Below the pieces are notes generated by a model, which ran no database searches, was not told the DNA's origin, and saw only the letters and a program-made list of their open reading frames with translations. A program made the translations under genes and the position numbers. A DNA stretch of 64,000 nt from Actimicrobium sp047621345 (GTDB lineage Bacteria; Pseudomonadota; Gammaproteobacteria; Burkholderiales; Burkholderiaceae_D), in NCBI GenBank assembly GCA_047621345.1, contig JBLHLW010000009.1, positions 16,390-80,389 on the forward strand, in the 5' to 3' direction. Below are positions 9,329-18,050 of the stretch, piece after piece (position 1 is the stretch's first letter; each line of letters opens with the position of its first letter).

Positions 9329-10232
9329 TGCGTAGTATTTTTTCTGCTTGCTGTTGCAGGCGAGATGTTGCCTGCGCTTGCTGCTCGGTGGGTAACTTGC
9401 CGATTTTTCCGGCAAGGCCGCGCAGTGCATTGCGCTGTTGGAGAAGTGGCAATGTCTGCACTTGTAGTGCAATCGCATCGAATGCTGCTTTGCGCTGATG
9501 CTTAGGCAGGACGCCAATATGACGGATCAGACCGGGCAGAGCGCGCCCTTGCGCGTTGGTATCCAATGTTTGCGTCTGGGCGCGTACCGTATGGAATTTT
9601 CCGGCATCGCGGCCACTGGCGGGAAGTGCACAGGCCAATGCCGGCAGTGCGATTGCCCGATTTTCTTGTGGTAACCGGGCGACGCTGGTCGCGAGTGCCT
9701 CGAAGCCGCTGCGCCGCGCACCGGTCGGCAGCGTGCGCAGACGGGGGGCCAATATGGCCAGGACGGGGGCTTGCTGACTTGCCGGCAGCTTGTTTGACAA
9801 GGCCAGCATCAGATTGAATGCGTCCGCCTGATGGGATTGACTTAGTTGAGGAAGTCGCCTGGCCTGTGCTTGCAGTTCCCGTACTTGTCGCTCCGGAGGC
9901 AGTGTATCGGTGCGAATAAGGTCAAGAAAAAAGAGCGATAGACGCGCCGCAGCAAGGGAATTATCGGTGTGGGCATGGTCCAGATGTCGTTGCGGCGGGG
10001 ATCGTCGAGGTAATGTGGCCAGCGGTGCCAAGGAGGTATTTTTTGCGAGTTGTTTCGCGGCTAACTCGCTTCTGAGTTGGACGCCTCGACTCTGTCCGGT
10101 GCGTGGTGCCATTCGGCTATCGGGAATTTTTCCCGCTGGTCGCTCGACCGGGACGGGCAAGGTAATTGTCCCTGACAGGGTGCGGGCAATCCTGGCAGCG
10201 GGTAACACGGTATGTGACGAGATAATTGGCAT
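9324..10232 (-). CDS. Candidate type III effector with ~19-residue LP-motif helical repeats
   Basis: 302 residues from ATG 10232 (MPIISSHTVLPAARI). The frame is open up to 10346, but a perfect hrp box at 10268-10295 forces a start downstream of it. The first ~100 residues are Ser/Thr/Pro/Arg-rich and low in acidic residues, as expected of a type III secretion signal. The rest is built of roughly eight to nine helical units of about 19 residues starting with LP, for example LPTGARRSGFEALATSVAR, LPKHQRKAAFDAIALQVQT and LPLLQQRNALRGLAGKIGK. This suggests an alpha-solenoid that binds a partner protein rather than an enzyme. No family was recognised. The stop codon lies inside a REPIN-like repeat, so the ancestral C terminus may have been longer. 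Effector status is inferred from promoter and composition. Confidence 0.65.
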   Translation of the reverse strand: MPIISSHTVLPAARIARTLSGTITLPVPVERPAGKIPDSRMAPRTGQSRGVQLRSELAAKQLAKNTSLAPLATLPRRSPPQRHLDHAHTDNSLAAARLSLFFLDLIRTDTLPPERQVRELQAQARRLPQLSQSHQADAFNLMLALSNKLPASQQAPVLAILAPRLRTLPTGARRSGFEALATSVARLPQENRAIALPALACALPASGRDAGKFHTVRAQTQTLDTNAQGRALPGLIRHIGVLPKHQRKAAFDAIALQVQTLPLLQQRNALRGLAGKIGKLPTEQQAQATSRLQQQAEKILRT

Positions 10233-10267
10233 GATGGGATCGCATCGCTTGTTGAAGTGGCTTAACG

Positions 10268-10295
10268 TCAGTGGTTCTGCAGGGGTGCTGGTTCC
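10268..10295 (-). promoter_or_regulatory. hrp box (HrpL-type promoter) for helical-repeat effector gene
   Basis: Read on the minus strand: GGAACC (10295-10290), 15 bases, CCACTGA (10274-10268). This matches the published HrpL consensus GGAACC-N15/16-CCACNNA without mismatch. It lies 35 bases upstream of ATG 10232. Confidence 0.8.
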
Positions 10296-10424
10296 ATCTT
10301 TTAAAAGCGACTGGTCGACGCCGTCGCGGCCGGTTTCAAACAACATTGTCCGGAGCGACTACACTGCGGTCCTGCCGCGGATGGGGGAAGCGTGCCTTCG
10401 CGGCCAACTTTTATTGTGGAAATC

Positions 10425-11444
10425 ATGGACAGCATTGACCTCGACGTACTCAAGACCTGCGACCAGTGGCTGCGTGACGGTCACCGTTGCGAACTCGTCA
10501 CCGTGATCCGTACCTGGGGCTCCAGCCCGCGTCCGCAGGGCGCGACGCTGGCCATTTGTGATGACGGTCAGGTGGTCGGTTCGGTCTCCGGTGGCTGCAT
10601 CGAAGATGATCTGATCGCACGCGTGCGCAGCGAAGGCATCACCCGCACCGTGCCCGAAATCGTGACCTACGGCATCACGGCCGATGAAGCGCATCGCTTT
10701 GGCTTGCCGTGCGGCGGCACCATCGAGCTGGCGCTGGAGCCGTTATCAGGGCAAAGTCGCATCAGCGAGTTGCTGGCCCGACTGGCAGACCATGAACTGG
10801 TGGCGCGCCAGCTTGACCTCTCCAGTGGCGAGGTGCAACTGTCGGTCGCCGACGCCGGTGCCGGCTTGCTGCATACGCCCACGACATTGACGACGATTCA
10901 CGGTCCGCGCTGGCGTCTGCTGATCATTGGTGCCGGCCAGTTATCGAGCTTTCTGGCGCAGATCGCGCTCGGCATGGATTACCACGTGACTGTCTGCGAT
11001 CCGCGCGAAGAGTATCGCGCCGGCTGGCAGGTGCCCGGTGTCGAGGTGCAGCACATGATGCCGGACGATCTTGTCGTCGCGATGCAGCTCGACCGCCGCA
11101 GTGCCGTCGTGGCCCTGACGCATGATCCCAAGCTCGATGATCTGGCGCTGATGGAAGCGCTGAAGTCGGAGGCGTTTTACGTCGGTGCGATCGGCTCGCG
11201 CGTCAACAATGCCAAGCGGCGCGAACGCCTGCAGTTGTTCGATGTCACGCCGGCCCAGATCGACAAATTGCATGGTCCGATCGGGCTGTATATCGGCAGC
11301 AAGACGCCGGCTGAAATTGCCATCTCGATCCTGGCAGAACTGACCGCCGTCAAGAATGATGTGTTGTTGCCCGCCTCGGCACAGGTCGCTCAGGCCAAGC
11401 AGGCGGCCGAACTACTGGCGTCGGCCGATACGTGCAGCATTTAA
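10425..11444 (+). CDS. XdhC/CoxI family protein
   Basis: 339 residues from ATG 10425 (MDSIDLDVLKTCDQWL); an in-frame GTG at 10392 would add 11 residues. The N-terminal XdhC_CoxI domain is clear from LVTVIRTWGSSPRPQGATLAI and GSVSGGCIEDDL. The C-terminal Rossmann domain is clear from RLLIIGAGQLSSFLAQIA and FYVGAIGSRVNNAKRRERL. XdhC proteins bind molybdenum cofactor and mature it (sulfuration, insertion) for xanthine dehydrogenase-type enzymes; CoxI does so for CO-dehydrogenase-type enzymes. No molybdoenzyme gene is adjacent, so the client is unknown. The next gene starts 13 bases after the stop, suggesting cotranscription. Confidence 0.88.
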   Translation: MDSIDLDVLKTCDQWLRDGHRCELVTVIRTWGSSPRPQGATLAICDDGQVVGSVSGGCIEDDLIARVRSEGITRTVPEIVTYGITADEAHRFGLPCGGTIELALEPLSGQSRISELLARLADHELVARQLDLSSGEVQLSVADAGAGLLHTPTTLTTIHGPRWRLLIIGAGQLSSFLAQIALGMDYHVTVCDPREEYRAGWQVPGVEVQHMMPDDLVVAMQLDRRSAVVALTHDPKLDDLALMEALKSEAFYVGAIGSRVNNAKRRERLQLFDVTPAQIDKLHGPIGLYIGSKTPAEIAISILAELTAVKNDVLLPASAQVAQAKQAAELLASADTCSI

Positions 11445-11457
11445 TTGTGACGCCAGC

Positions 11458-12357
11458 ATGAAGCAGCAGTTGTCGCCATCGACCGCCTTGCTGCTAACGG
11501 TGCCACCGTTGATGTGGGCCGGCAATGCCATCGTCGGCAGGCTAGTACACGAGATGGTGCCCCCGATGACACTCAATCTGGTGCGCTGGGTCATCGCCTT
11601 CCTGATCCTGTTGCCGCTGGCCGGCTCGGTGCTGCGGCCATCCAGTGTGCTCTGGCGCAATTGGCGACGTTTTGCCTTGCTCGGTTTGCTGGGTGTCGGG
11701 CTGTACAACTCGCTGCAATATCTGGCACTACAAAGCTCGACGCCGATCAATGTGACGCTGGTGGCGGCGGGTATGCCGGTCTGGATGATGCTCATTGGGG
11801 GGGTGTTTTTTGGGGCGCGAGTCAGAGGCAAACAAATGCTCGGCGCCGTGTTGTCCATTGCCGGTGTGCTGCTGGTGCTGAGTCGCGGTGACTTGCGTCA
11901 GTTGCTGGCGCTGCAGTTGGTGCCGGGTGACTTGTTCATGATTGCCGCCACGATTGCCTGGTCGTTCTACAGCTGGTTGCTGATGGTGCCGGATGAGCCG
12001 GCAGAGATCCGCCGCAACTGGGCGGCCTTCCTGCTGGCGCAGGTCAGTTTTGGCGTGGTCTGGTCGAGCCTGTTCACGACAATTGAATGGAGCGTCAGCC
12101 AGCAGCACATCGCGCTGAGTTGGCCGCTGGCTGCGGCAGTGATGTTCGTCGCGGTCGGGCCGGCGCTCATTGCATTTCGCTGCTGGGGGGCCGGCGTCCA
12201 ACGCGCCGGGCCCACCATGGCAGGGTTTTTCAGTAATCTGACCCCGCTGTTCGCTGCGCTGATGTCATCGGTTTTTCTGGGCGAACTGCCTCACGTTTAT
12301 CACTTTGCCGCCTTCGGGTTGATCGTCGGTGGCATCGTGTTGTCGTCGCTGCGCTGA
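11458..12357 (+). CDS. EamA/DMT family transporter
   Basis: 299 residues from ATG 11458 (MKQQLSPSTALLLTVPPLMWAGNAIVGRLV). Ten hydrophobic segments in two EamA halves can be followed; the first half contains the characteristic FALLGLLGVGLYNSLQYLAL and ending ALMSSVFLGELPHVYHFAAFGLIVGGIVL closes the second. The drug/metabolite transporter superfamily moves small metabolites or amino acids across the inner membrane, and the substrate cannot be predicted here. It follows the xdhC-like gene by 13 bases. Confidence 0.9.
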   Translation: MKQQLSPSTALLLTVPPLMWAGNAIVGRLVHEMVPPMTLNLVRWVIAFLILLPLAGSVLRPSSVLWRNWRRFALLGLLGVGLYNSLQYLALQSSTPINVTLVAAGMPVWMMLIGGVFFGARVRGKQMLGAVLSIAGVLLVLSRGDLRQLLALQLVPGDLFMIAATIAWSFYSWLLMVPDEPAEIRRNWAAFLLAQVSFGVVWSSLFTTIEWSVSQQHIALSWPLAAAVMFVAVGPALIAFRCWGAGVQRAGPTMAGFFSNLTPLFAALMSSVFLGELPHVYHFAAFGLIVGGIVLSSLR

Positions 12358-12380
12358 AAAAAAGTGACACCGGTAAACAT

Positions 12381-12581
12381 TCAGGCCAGCGCTTCCTTGG
12401 CCGCTTGTTCGGGTGTCAGACCATCGTAGAACTGATCGGTGAACCAATCGACTTCGTCCTCGATGTGGTCCTGCGCCTGAGCCAGCGTCGCGCCACCGGC
12501 CACCAGAAAACCTTCGACTTCGGTGCACCACTGAATCAGTGCCAGCGTATCGGGATCGAGTGCTTCTTCTTTCTTGGCCAT
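12381..12581 (-). CDS. Small acidic conserved hypothetical protein
   Basis: 66 residues (MAKKEEALDPDTLALIQWC...), predicted all-helical and strongly acidic, with one Cys and two Trp. The start ATG 12581 is preceded on the minus strand by a purine-rich AAGGAAAC stretch, a good ribosome binding site. No domain was recognised. It is convergent with the EamA gene and probably soluble and cytosolic. Coding potential is supported by the ribosome binding site and by an even amino acid composition. Confidence 0.65.
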   Translation of the reverse strand: MAKKEEALDPDTLALIQWCTEVEGFLVAGGATLAQAQDHIEDEVDWFTDQFYDGLTPEQAAKEALA

Positions 12582-12790
12582 GATGTTTCCTTGGTAATTG
12601 GAGGGAGGGCTGCCGGATGCATTCGGCGCCCGTATATTCTCACGGTTGCTCGTGGCCAGCCAGCTTGTCGCTGCGTGCGAAGGCTACTTTGCGATGTTCT
12701 TGCCGTCTCGCACTATGTGTCTTTCCGAACGCAGTGGCGAGCGAGATGCGTGCTATCGTCCGGTGAGAAATTTCAACCAGAGGAGTCACA

Positions 12791-13012
12791 ATGAATGCAA
12801 TCAGAATGCTGGGTGTTGCCCTCATCATCGCCGGTGTGCTGGGCCTTGCTTATGGCGGCTTCAGTTACACGAAGGAAACGCAAGCGGTGAAGGTGGGTCC
12901 CATTGAATTGAATGTCACAGAAAAAAAGGACGTCAATATTCCGATGTGGGCCGGCATTGCCGCCATCGTGGCCGGCGGACTGATGCTGGTGGCGGGTGGG
13001 AAAAAAGGCTGA
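12791..13012 (+). CDS. Small two-helix membrane protein (DUF3185-like)
   Basis: 73 residues. Two membrane segments (residues ~4-24, MLGVALIIAGVLGLAYGG, and ~51-70, WAGIAAIVAGGLMLVAGG) flank a polar loop with VGPIELNVTEKKDVNIP. This resembles the DUF3185 family of small inner membrane proteins of unknown function. The AGAGGAG sequence just before ATG 12791 is an excellent ribosome binding site. It is a monocistronic gene. Confidence 0.75.
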   Translation: MNAIRMLGVALIIAGVLGLAYGGFSYTKETQAVKVGPIELNVTEKKDVNIPMWAGIAAIVAGGLMLVAGGKKG

Positions 13013-13256
13013 TCGCAGACCCGGCATTTTCCTGAAGGCGGGGTCGCGTGGGTGCCTTCTTGGCTCTGCGCGTAGTTTGACAGCGGTAGCGACAAGCTAG
13101 GCGATGATGCAGGCACTCAGGCGTGTCCGGTCGAGGAGTATCGCAAAACAAGGGCCATTCGGACGGAACTGCGCACCGTAAAGCGCCACTGACAGTCGGA
13201 CTTTCATTGCAGCCGACTTCGGTCTGCGCCGACCAACACAGTAACCCGCCATTGCC
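13013..13256. other. Intergenic region holding the hrp box of the LRR gene
   Basis: 244 bases without a supported gene. Apart from the hrp box at 13165-13192 nothing was recognised. Confidence 0.5.
13165..13192 (+). promoter_or_regulatory. hrp box (HrpL-type promoter) for LRR effector gene
   Basis: GGAACT (13165-13170), 15 bases, CCACTGA (13186-13192). There is one mismatch to GGAACC-N15/16-CCACNNA, at the last base of the -35 part. It lies 64 bases upstream of ATG 13257. Confidence 0.75.
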
Positions 13257-14183
13257 ATGCATAACCGACCCGACAACCGACCCGACAACCGACCGCTGAT
13301 TCCTCATTTTCCTTTCGTGCCAGTTCTACGCGAACGTCGGAAGACCCACCGCCCCTGGGGACGGTCCGTCTCGTGTGGGCCGCATGCCCCGACGTCGAAG
13401 GAGCAGATCCGCTCGCAAGCTGTGGCAATCAGCATGGAGCAGATAGCACAGGACCTCAATGATTGGGTCGCAGAAGCGCGGGGCAATGAAAATCGGAACG
13501 ATGCTGCCGCCCGTATCCTGCGCTGTTTCTGGGAGAAAGGGAGTGAGTTATATCTCATGTCCCTGAATCTGAAAACTTTGCCGGATTGCATCGGTGACTT
13601 GGGGTCGCTGCAACGGCTGAGTGCGGAAAATAATCAACTCACCGTACTGCCTGAGCGCATCGGTGATTTGTCCTTGCTGCAATGGCTGGACGTCGAAAGT
13701 AATCAGCTTACGAGATTGCCAAACAGTATTGGTAACTTGTCTTCATTGCATTCGCTGTACGCCGCCCGTAACAAAATCGGGCAATTGCCTGAGTGTATAG
13801 GCCGCTTGTCGCGGCTGCAAAAGCTCGACGTCAGCCACAATCAACTCACTCAGCTACCGGGATGCATCGGCAACTTGCTCTGGCTGCAAAGGCTCGATGT
13901 CGCCAGCAACCAGCTTACGCAACTGCCTGACTGCATCGGCGACTTGGCGTGGCTGCAAAGGCTCGATGTCGCCCACAACCAGCTCACGCGACTGCCCGAC
14001 CGTATCGGCGATTTATCCTGGCTGCAAGAGCTCTGCCTTACCAGCAACCAGCTTACTCAACTCCCCGAGCGCATCGGCGATCTGTGTTCTCTTCAGTGCG
14101 TGTGGCTTGGGGATAATCCGTTGACCGCATTACCTGCTCGACTCCGCCGCATGGCGGCGTTCAGGGCATATCCCGGGGACTAA
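13257..14183 (+). CDS. Candidate type III effector with eight leucine-rich repeats
   Basis: 308 residues from ATG 13257. Residues 1-60 are basic and Pro/Arg/Asn-rich with a short PDNRPDNRP repeat; residues ~60-107 form a helical cap (MEQIAQDLNDWVAEARG, AARILRCFWEKGSELYL). Residues 108-291 are eight consecutive 23-residue LRRs of the pattern LPxxIGxLxxLQxLxxxxNQLTx, followed by a ninth LP start and a short tail. LRR effectors such as IpaH/SspH carry an E3 ligase domain after the repeats; none is present here, so this would be a binding-only protein. ATG 13434 (residue 60) is an alternative start, but the hrp box favours 13257. No signal peptide or anchor is seen. Effector status is inferred. 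Confidence 0.75.
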   Translation: MHNRPDNRPDNRPLIPHFPFVPVLRERRKTHRPWGRSVSCGPHAPTSKEQIRSQAVAISMEQIAQDLNDWVAEARGNENRNDAAARILRCFWEKGSELYLMSLNLKTLPDCIGDLGSLQRLSAENNQLTVLPERIGDLSLLQWLDVESNQLTRLPNSIGNLSSLHSLYAARNKIGQLPECIGRLSRLQKLDVSHNQLTQLPGCIGNLLWLQRLDVASNQLTQLPDCIGDLAWLQRLDVAHNQLTRLPDRIGDLSWLQELCLTSNQLTQLPERIGDLCSLQCVWLGDNPLTALPARLRRMAAFRAYPGD

Positions 14184-14449
14184 CACTACGCGCAACTGGC
14201 CGGATGACAGCGTCGTGCAATCATCACGGGTTTGCGCCAATGTTCTACGGTGAACAATTTTTCGTCTCGGCTTGGGGACACTTTGCGTTGACATAGTGGT
14301 CTGCGACTGCTCAGCGCTTCCGTTCCAACGATTTCCGGGTCGCCCAGTGCGACTTATCACGTAAAATCCCCACCTTGCTGTTTTGTCCGCATCTAGTGCT
14401 GACGCAATAGCGCCCACCGCCCACCGTACCATCACCGTCAGAGACAATA
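14184..14449. other. Intergenic region upstream of dcd
   Basis: 266 bases. No gene, hairpin terminator or clear operator was recognised. Confidence 0.4.
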
Positions 14450-15016
14450 ATGAGCATCAAGTCCGATACCTGGATCCGCCGCATGGCCGCCGAAACCGGC
14501 ATGATCGAACCGTTCGAACCGAATCAGGTGCGCGAAGTCAATGGAAAGAAAATCGTCTCCTATGGCACGTCGTCGTATGGCTACGATATCCGCTGCGCCG
14601 ATGAATTCAAGATATTCACCAACATCAATTCGACCATCGTCGATCCGAAGAACTTCGATGAAAAATCCTTCGTCGATATCAAGAGCGATGTCTGCATCAT
14701 TCCGCCGAATTCGTTTGCACTGGCGCGAACGATGGAGTATTTCCGGATACCGCGTAGTGTACTAACGATCTGCCTCGGTAAATCGACCTATGCACGCTGC
14801 GGCATCATCGTCAACGTGACGCCCTTCGAGCCAGAGTGGGAAGGCTATGTGACACTGGAGTTTTCCAATACCACCCCATTGCCGGCCAAGATTTATGCCG
14901 GTGAAGGTTGCGCGCAGGTGCTGTTTTTTGAAGCCGATGAAGTGTGCGAAACCTCATACAAGGATCGCAATGGCAAATACCAGGGGCAGCGTGGCGTGAC
15001 CTTGCCGAAAGCTTGA
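14450..15016 (+). CDS. dcd: dCTP deaminase
   Basis: 188 residues, the standard length. The enzyme converts dCTP to dUTP and ammonia and feeds the thymidylate pathway that uses thyA further along this window. Motifs include SSYGYDIRCADEFKIF, LGKSTYARCGIIVNVTPFEPEWEGYVTLEFSN with the catalytic Glu, and the C-terminal lid YKDRNGKYQGQRGVTLPKA. The start ATG 14450 matches MSIKSDTWIRRMA of the family. It is followed 97 bases later by the large SF1 helicase fusion gene. Confidence 0.97.
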   Translation: MSIKSDTWIRRMAAETGMIEPFEPNQVREVNGKKIVSYGTSSYGYDIRCADEFKIFTNINSTIVDPKNFDEKSFVDIKSDVCIIPPNSFALARTMEYFRIPRSVLTICLGKSTYARCGIIVNVTPFEPEWEGYVTLEFSNTTPLPAKIYAGEGCAQVLFFEADEVCETSYKDRNGKYQGQRGVTLPKA

Positions 15017-15113
15017 CGCTGACGGTTGATCAACCACAAACAACGATGCCGCGCTGCCGGCACTTTTTGGCGGGCGCTGGTCCAAACTGCGTTAACTGTC
15101 ATCCGGATAGGCA

Positions 15114-17993
15114 ATGAAAGTACTCGAATACCTTGGCCTCGATACCTCCGGGGTCAGCACCGCGTATCGCAAGGTCGTTGCCGCCATCGAGCGGGATGAC
15201 TTTGCCGGTGCGCAGGTCAAGAAGCTCGTTAGCCTTAATCACGGCAAGTTTTATCGCGCCAAGCTGGGCGAGGCCGACCGGTTGTTGTTTTCGCTAGTGC
15301 GCCACGGTGAACAAGTGTGTGCACTGATGCTCGAAGTGATTTTGAACCATGATTACGACAAGTCGCGCTTCTTGCGCGGTGCGGCCGTCGACGAGTCGCG
15401 GATTGCTGATGTAGTCACGCTCGATCTGCCTGAAGCGCGTCGCGAAGCGCAGGTGCTGCGCTATTTGCATCCCGATTCACCGATCATCCATTTGCTCGAC
15501 AAGCCGATGTCGTTCGATGTCGCGCAAGACGATATTTTCCGTCAGTTGCCGCCCCTGATCGTGGTCGGCAGCGCTGGCAGTGGCAAGACCGCACTGACCC
15601 TCGAAAAACTCAAGCAGGCCAACGGCGATGTCCTGTACGTCACGCATTCGGCGTTTCTGGCCCGTAACGCGCGCGATTTGTATTACGCCAACCGCTATGA
15701 GCAACCCGAGCAGGATGCCCTGTTTCTGTCGTATCGCGAATTCCTTGAATCAATCCGGGTGCCGCCCGGTCGTGAAGCGCTATGGCGCGATTTCGCTGGC
15801 TGGTTTGAGCGGGTGCGGGTCGGTTTCAAGGGCATTGATGCGCATCAGGCGTTTGAAGAAATTCGTGGTGTCATTACCGCCGACAGTGCTGGCGTACTCG
15901 GTCGTAGTGCCTATCTTGGACTGGGCATACGCCAGTCAATTTTCAGCGATGAGCAGCGGCCGGCGCTCTACGATCTGTTCGAAAAATATCGCGCCTGGCT
16001 CGAGGCCAGCGGCTTGTTCGATGTCAATCTGGTGGCTCAGCAATGGCAAGCACTGGCGGCGCCGCGCTACGACTTCGTCGTCATCGACGAAGTGCAGGAC
16101 TTGACCGCGATCCAGCTCGCGCTGGTGTTGCGTACGTTGAAACAGCCCGGCCAGTTCTTGCTGTGCGGTGATTCGAACCAGATCGTTCATCCGAATTTTT
16201 TTTCGTGGGCCACCGTGCGCAGTGTGTTCTGGCACGATCCGGCGCTGGCCGAGCGGCAGGCATTGCGCGTGCTGACTGCCAATTTTCGCAATGGCACCGA
16301 GGCAACGCGCGTGGCCAACCAGTTGTTGAAGATTAAGCAGCAGCGTTTCGGCTCGATTGATCGCGAGAGCAATTTCCTGGTCAGCAGTGTCGGCGGGACT
16401 GCCGGACAAGTCGCGCTGATGGCCGACAAAGAGAGCGTCAAGCGTGACCTCGATCGCCAGACCCGGCAATCGACGCGCTTCGCCGTGCTGGTCATGCGCG
16501 ACGAGGACAAGCCGGCTGCGCGCCAGCATTTCGGCACGCCGCTGCTGTTTTCTATCCATGAAGCGAAGGGCCTCGAATACGACAACATCGTGCTGTACCG
16601 GTTTGTTTCCGACCACCGCGCCGAGTTCGCCGGTATTGCAGAGGGTGTCGACAAGCAGGCACTGCATATCGAGACGCTCGATTATCGGCGTGCGCGTGAC
16701 AAGTCCGACAAGTCGATGGAGGTCTACAAATTTTTCGTCAACGCGCTGTATGTGGCACTGACGCGGGCGATCTCCAACCTGTACTTGGTTGAGTCTGATA
16801 TCAGTCATCCGCTGTTTGACCTGCTGGACCTGACTACTGGTGGCGCGGTGCAAGTCGACGCCAGCCGTTCGTCGATGGAAGACTGGCAAAAGGAAGCGCA
16901 CAAGCTCGAATTGCAAGGTAAACAGGAACAGGCCGAAGCCATCCGGCGCGATATCCTGCGCCAGACCACCGTGCCGTGGCCGGTCTTTGATACCGACAAA
17001 ACCCGCGAGTTACTGATCAATGTCCTGCGTGACCAGATACCTGGCAACAAACAGCGCCAGCAACTCTACGACATCGCCACCTGTTTCGATTTGCCGATGC
17101 TGGCGAAGTGGCTGGTCGTCGATGCCAAGTTCGACGTGGCGCGCAATTTTGAATCGCAACGCACGGCACTGCAGGGCAAGAGCTACTCGCCGTATTTCAC
17201 GAATCACGTCAAGGATATCTTGCGTCAGTGCGACCAGTACGGCGTCGATCACCGTTTGCCGCTGAACCAGACGCCGCTCATGGTGGCCGCAATTGCCGGC
17301 AATGTCGTCCTGATCGATGCCTTGCTCGAACGCGGCGCTGACCGCGAAGCTGTCGATCACTATGGCTGGAATGCGCTGCACTGGGCGATGCGGGAAGCGT
17401 TTCTTGACAAGGAATTTGCGCGCGGGCCGTTCGCCCTCTTGTACGAGTTGCTGGCGCCGCCGTCCATTGATGTCAGCAGTGGTGACCGTTTGGTCCGCAT
17501 CGATAAACACCTGGCCGAATACTTTTTATTTCAGACGATGTGGGTACTGTTCTCGTCGCGCTTCACGCAATCCCAGCGGCGCCCGTATGCCGCCTTCGAG
17601 TCGGCCGCAATCGTTGATGCCTGGCAGCACATGCCGGCCAATGTGGTTCGGCCGGAACGCCGCCAGCGCCAGCACATCTCCGGCGTACTGGCGCGCAATG
17701 AAGTTGAACGTGATTATGTGTATAACCGGGCGTTGTTCGTCCGTGTGATGCAGGGCTGGTACCAGTTCAATCCGTGCTTGCGCGTGCGCCGCAGCGTACA
17801 GGGTAGCGACATCTGGGTGCCAGTGTTCGAGGTCTTGAACTTGCCGTTGATACGCGAGTTCGCTACAGGATTTATTGCAGATCGTATTACCCGTTATCTG
17901 CAATCCGGCGGATTGCCTGCGCCTGCGCCGCAGATTGTCAGTGAGCGCAACCTGGAGCGCGCCGAGCCTTGGCAACGTGCGAGCACCCGGTGA
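15114..17993 (+). CDS. SF1 (UvrD-like) helicase with N-terminal RelE-like domain and ankyrin repeats
   Basis: 959 residues. Residues ~35-90 (GKFYRAKLGEADRLLFSLV...) resemble a RelE/ParE-type beta-sheet toxin fold. Residues ~145-560 carry all SF1A motifs: Walker A GSAGSGKT (152-159), DEVQD (325-329), LLCGDSNQ (~350-356), LTANFRNG, HEAKGLEYDNIVL (from 482) and YVALTRA (546-552). A linker of about 150 residues follows, then an ankyrin pair around 718-763 (TPLMVAAIAGNVVLIDALLERGAD in two pieces), and a C-terminal region of unknown fold. The order resembles the helicase part of eukaryotic TRANK1-like proteins more than UvrD or Rep. DNA or RNA as substrate is unknown. No partner gene is obvious, as dcd is upstream and terC-like downstream. 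A role in defence or RNA quality control is a guess. Confidence 0.8.
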   Translation: MKVLEYLGLDTSGVSTAYRKVVAAIERDDFAGAQVKKLVSLNHGKFYRAKLGEADRLLFSLVRHGEQVCALMLEVILNHDYDKSRFLRGAAVDESRIADVVTLDLPEARREAQVLRYLHPDSPIIHLLDKPMSFDVAQDDIFRQLPPLIVVGSAGSGKTALTLEKLKQANGDVLYVTHSAFLARNARDLYYANRYEQPEQDALFLSYREFLESIRVPPGREALWRDFAGWFERVRVGFKGIDAHQAFEEIRGVITADSAGVLGRSAYLGLGIRQSIFSDEQRPALYDLFEKYRAWLEASGLFDVNLVAQQWQALAAPRYDFVVIDEVQDLTAIQLALVLRTLKQPGQFLLCGDSNQIVHPNFFSWATVRSVFWHDPALAERQALRVLTANFRNGTEATRVANQLLKIKQQRFGSIDRESNFLVSSVGGTAGQVALMADKESVKRDLDRQTRQSTRFAVLVMRDEDKPAARQHFGTPLLFSIHEAKGLEYDNIVLYRFVSDHRAEFAGIAEGVDKQALHIETLDYRRARDKSDKSMEVYKFFVNALYVALTRAISNLYLVESDISHPLFDLLDLTTGGAVQVDASRSSMEDWQKEAHKLELQGKQEQAEAIRRDILRQTTVPWPVFDTDKTRELLINVLRDQIPGNKQRQQLYDIATCFDLPMLAKWLVVDAKFDVARNFESQRTALQGKSYSPYFTNHVKDILRQCDQYGVDHRLPLNQTPLMVAAIAGNVVLIDALLERGADREAVDHYGWNALHWAMREAFLDKEFARGPFALLYELLAPPSIDVSSGDRLVRIDKHLAEYFLFQTMWVLFSSRFTQSQRRPYAAFESAAIVDAWQHMPANVVRPERRQRQHISGVLARNEVERDYVYNRALFVRVMQGWYQFNPCLRVRRSVQGSDIWVPVFEVLNLPLIREFATGFIADRITRYLQSGGLPAPAPQIVSERNLERAEPWQRASTR

Positions 17994-18023
17994 CAGGTCA
18001 AGTAGCAGCGGCGCACAGCATTT

Positions 18024-18046
18024 AGTGCAATGCCCTTTGGTTATTC
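18024..18046. repeat. Partial copy of the GTGCAATGCCC repeat arm
   Basis: AGTGCAATGCCCTTTGGTTATT matches most of the left arm of the hairpin at 3469-3541. It directly precedes a REPIN-like element, as another half copy does at 50896. Confidence 0.6.
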
Positions 18047-18050
18047 AGTC

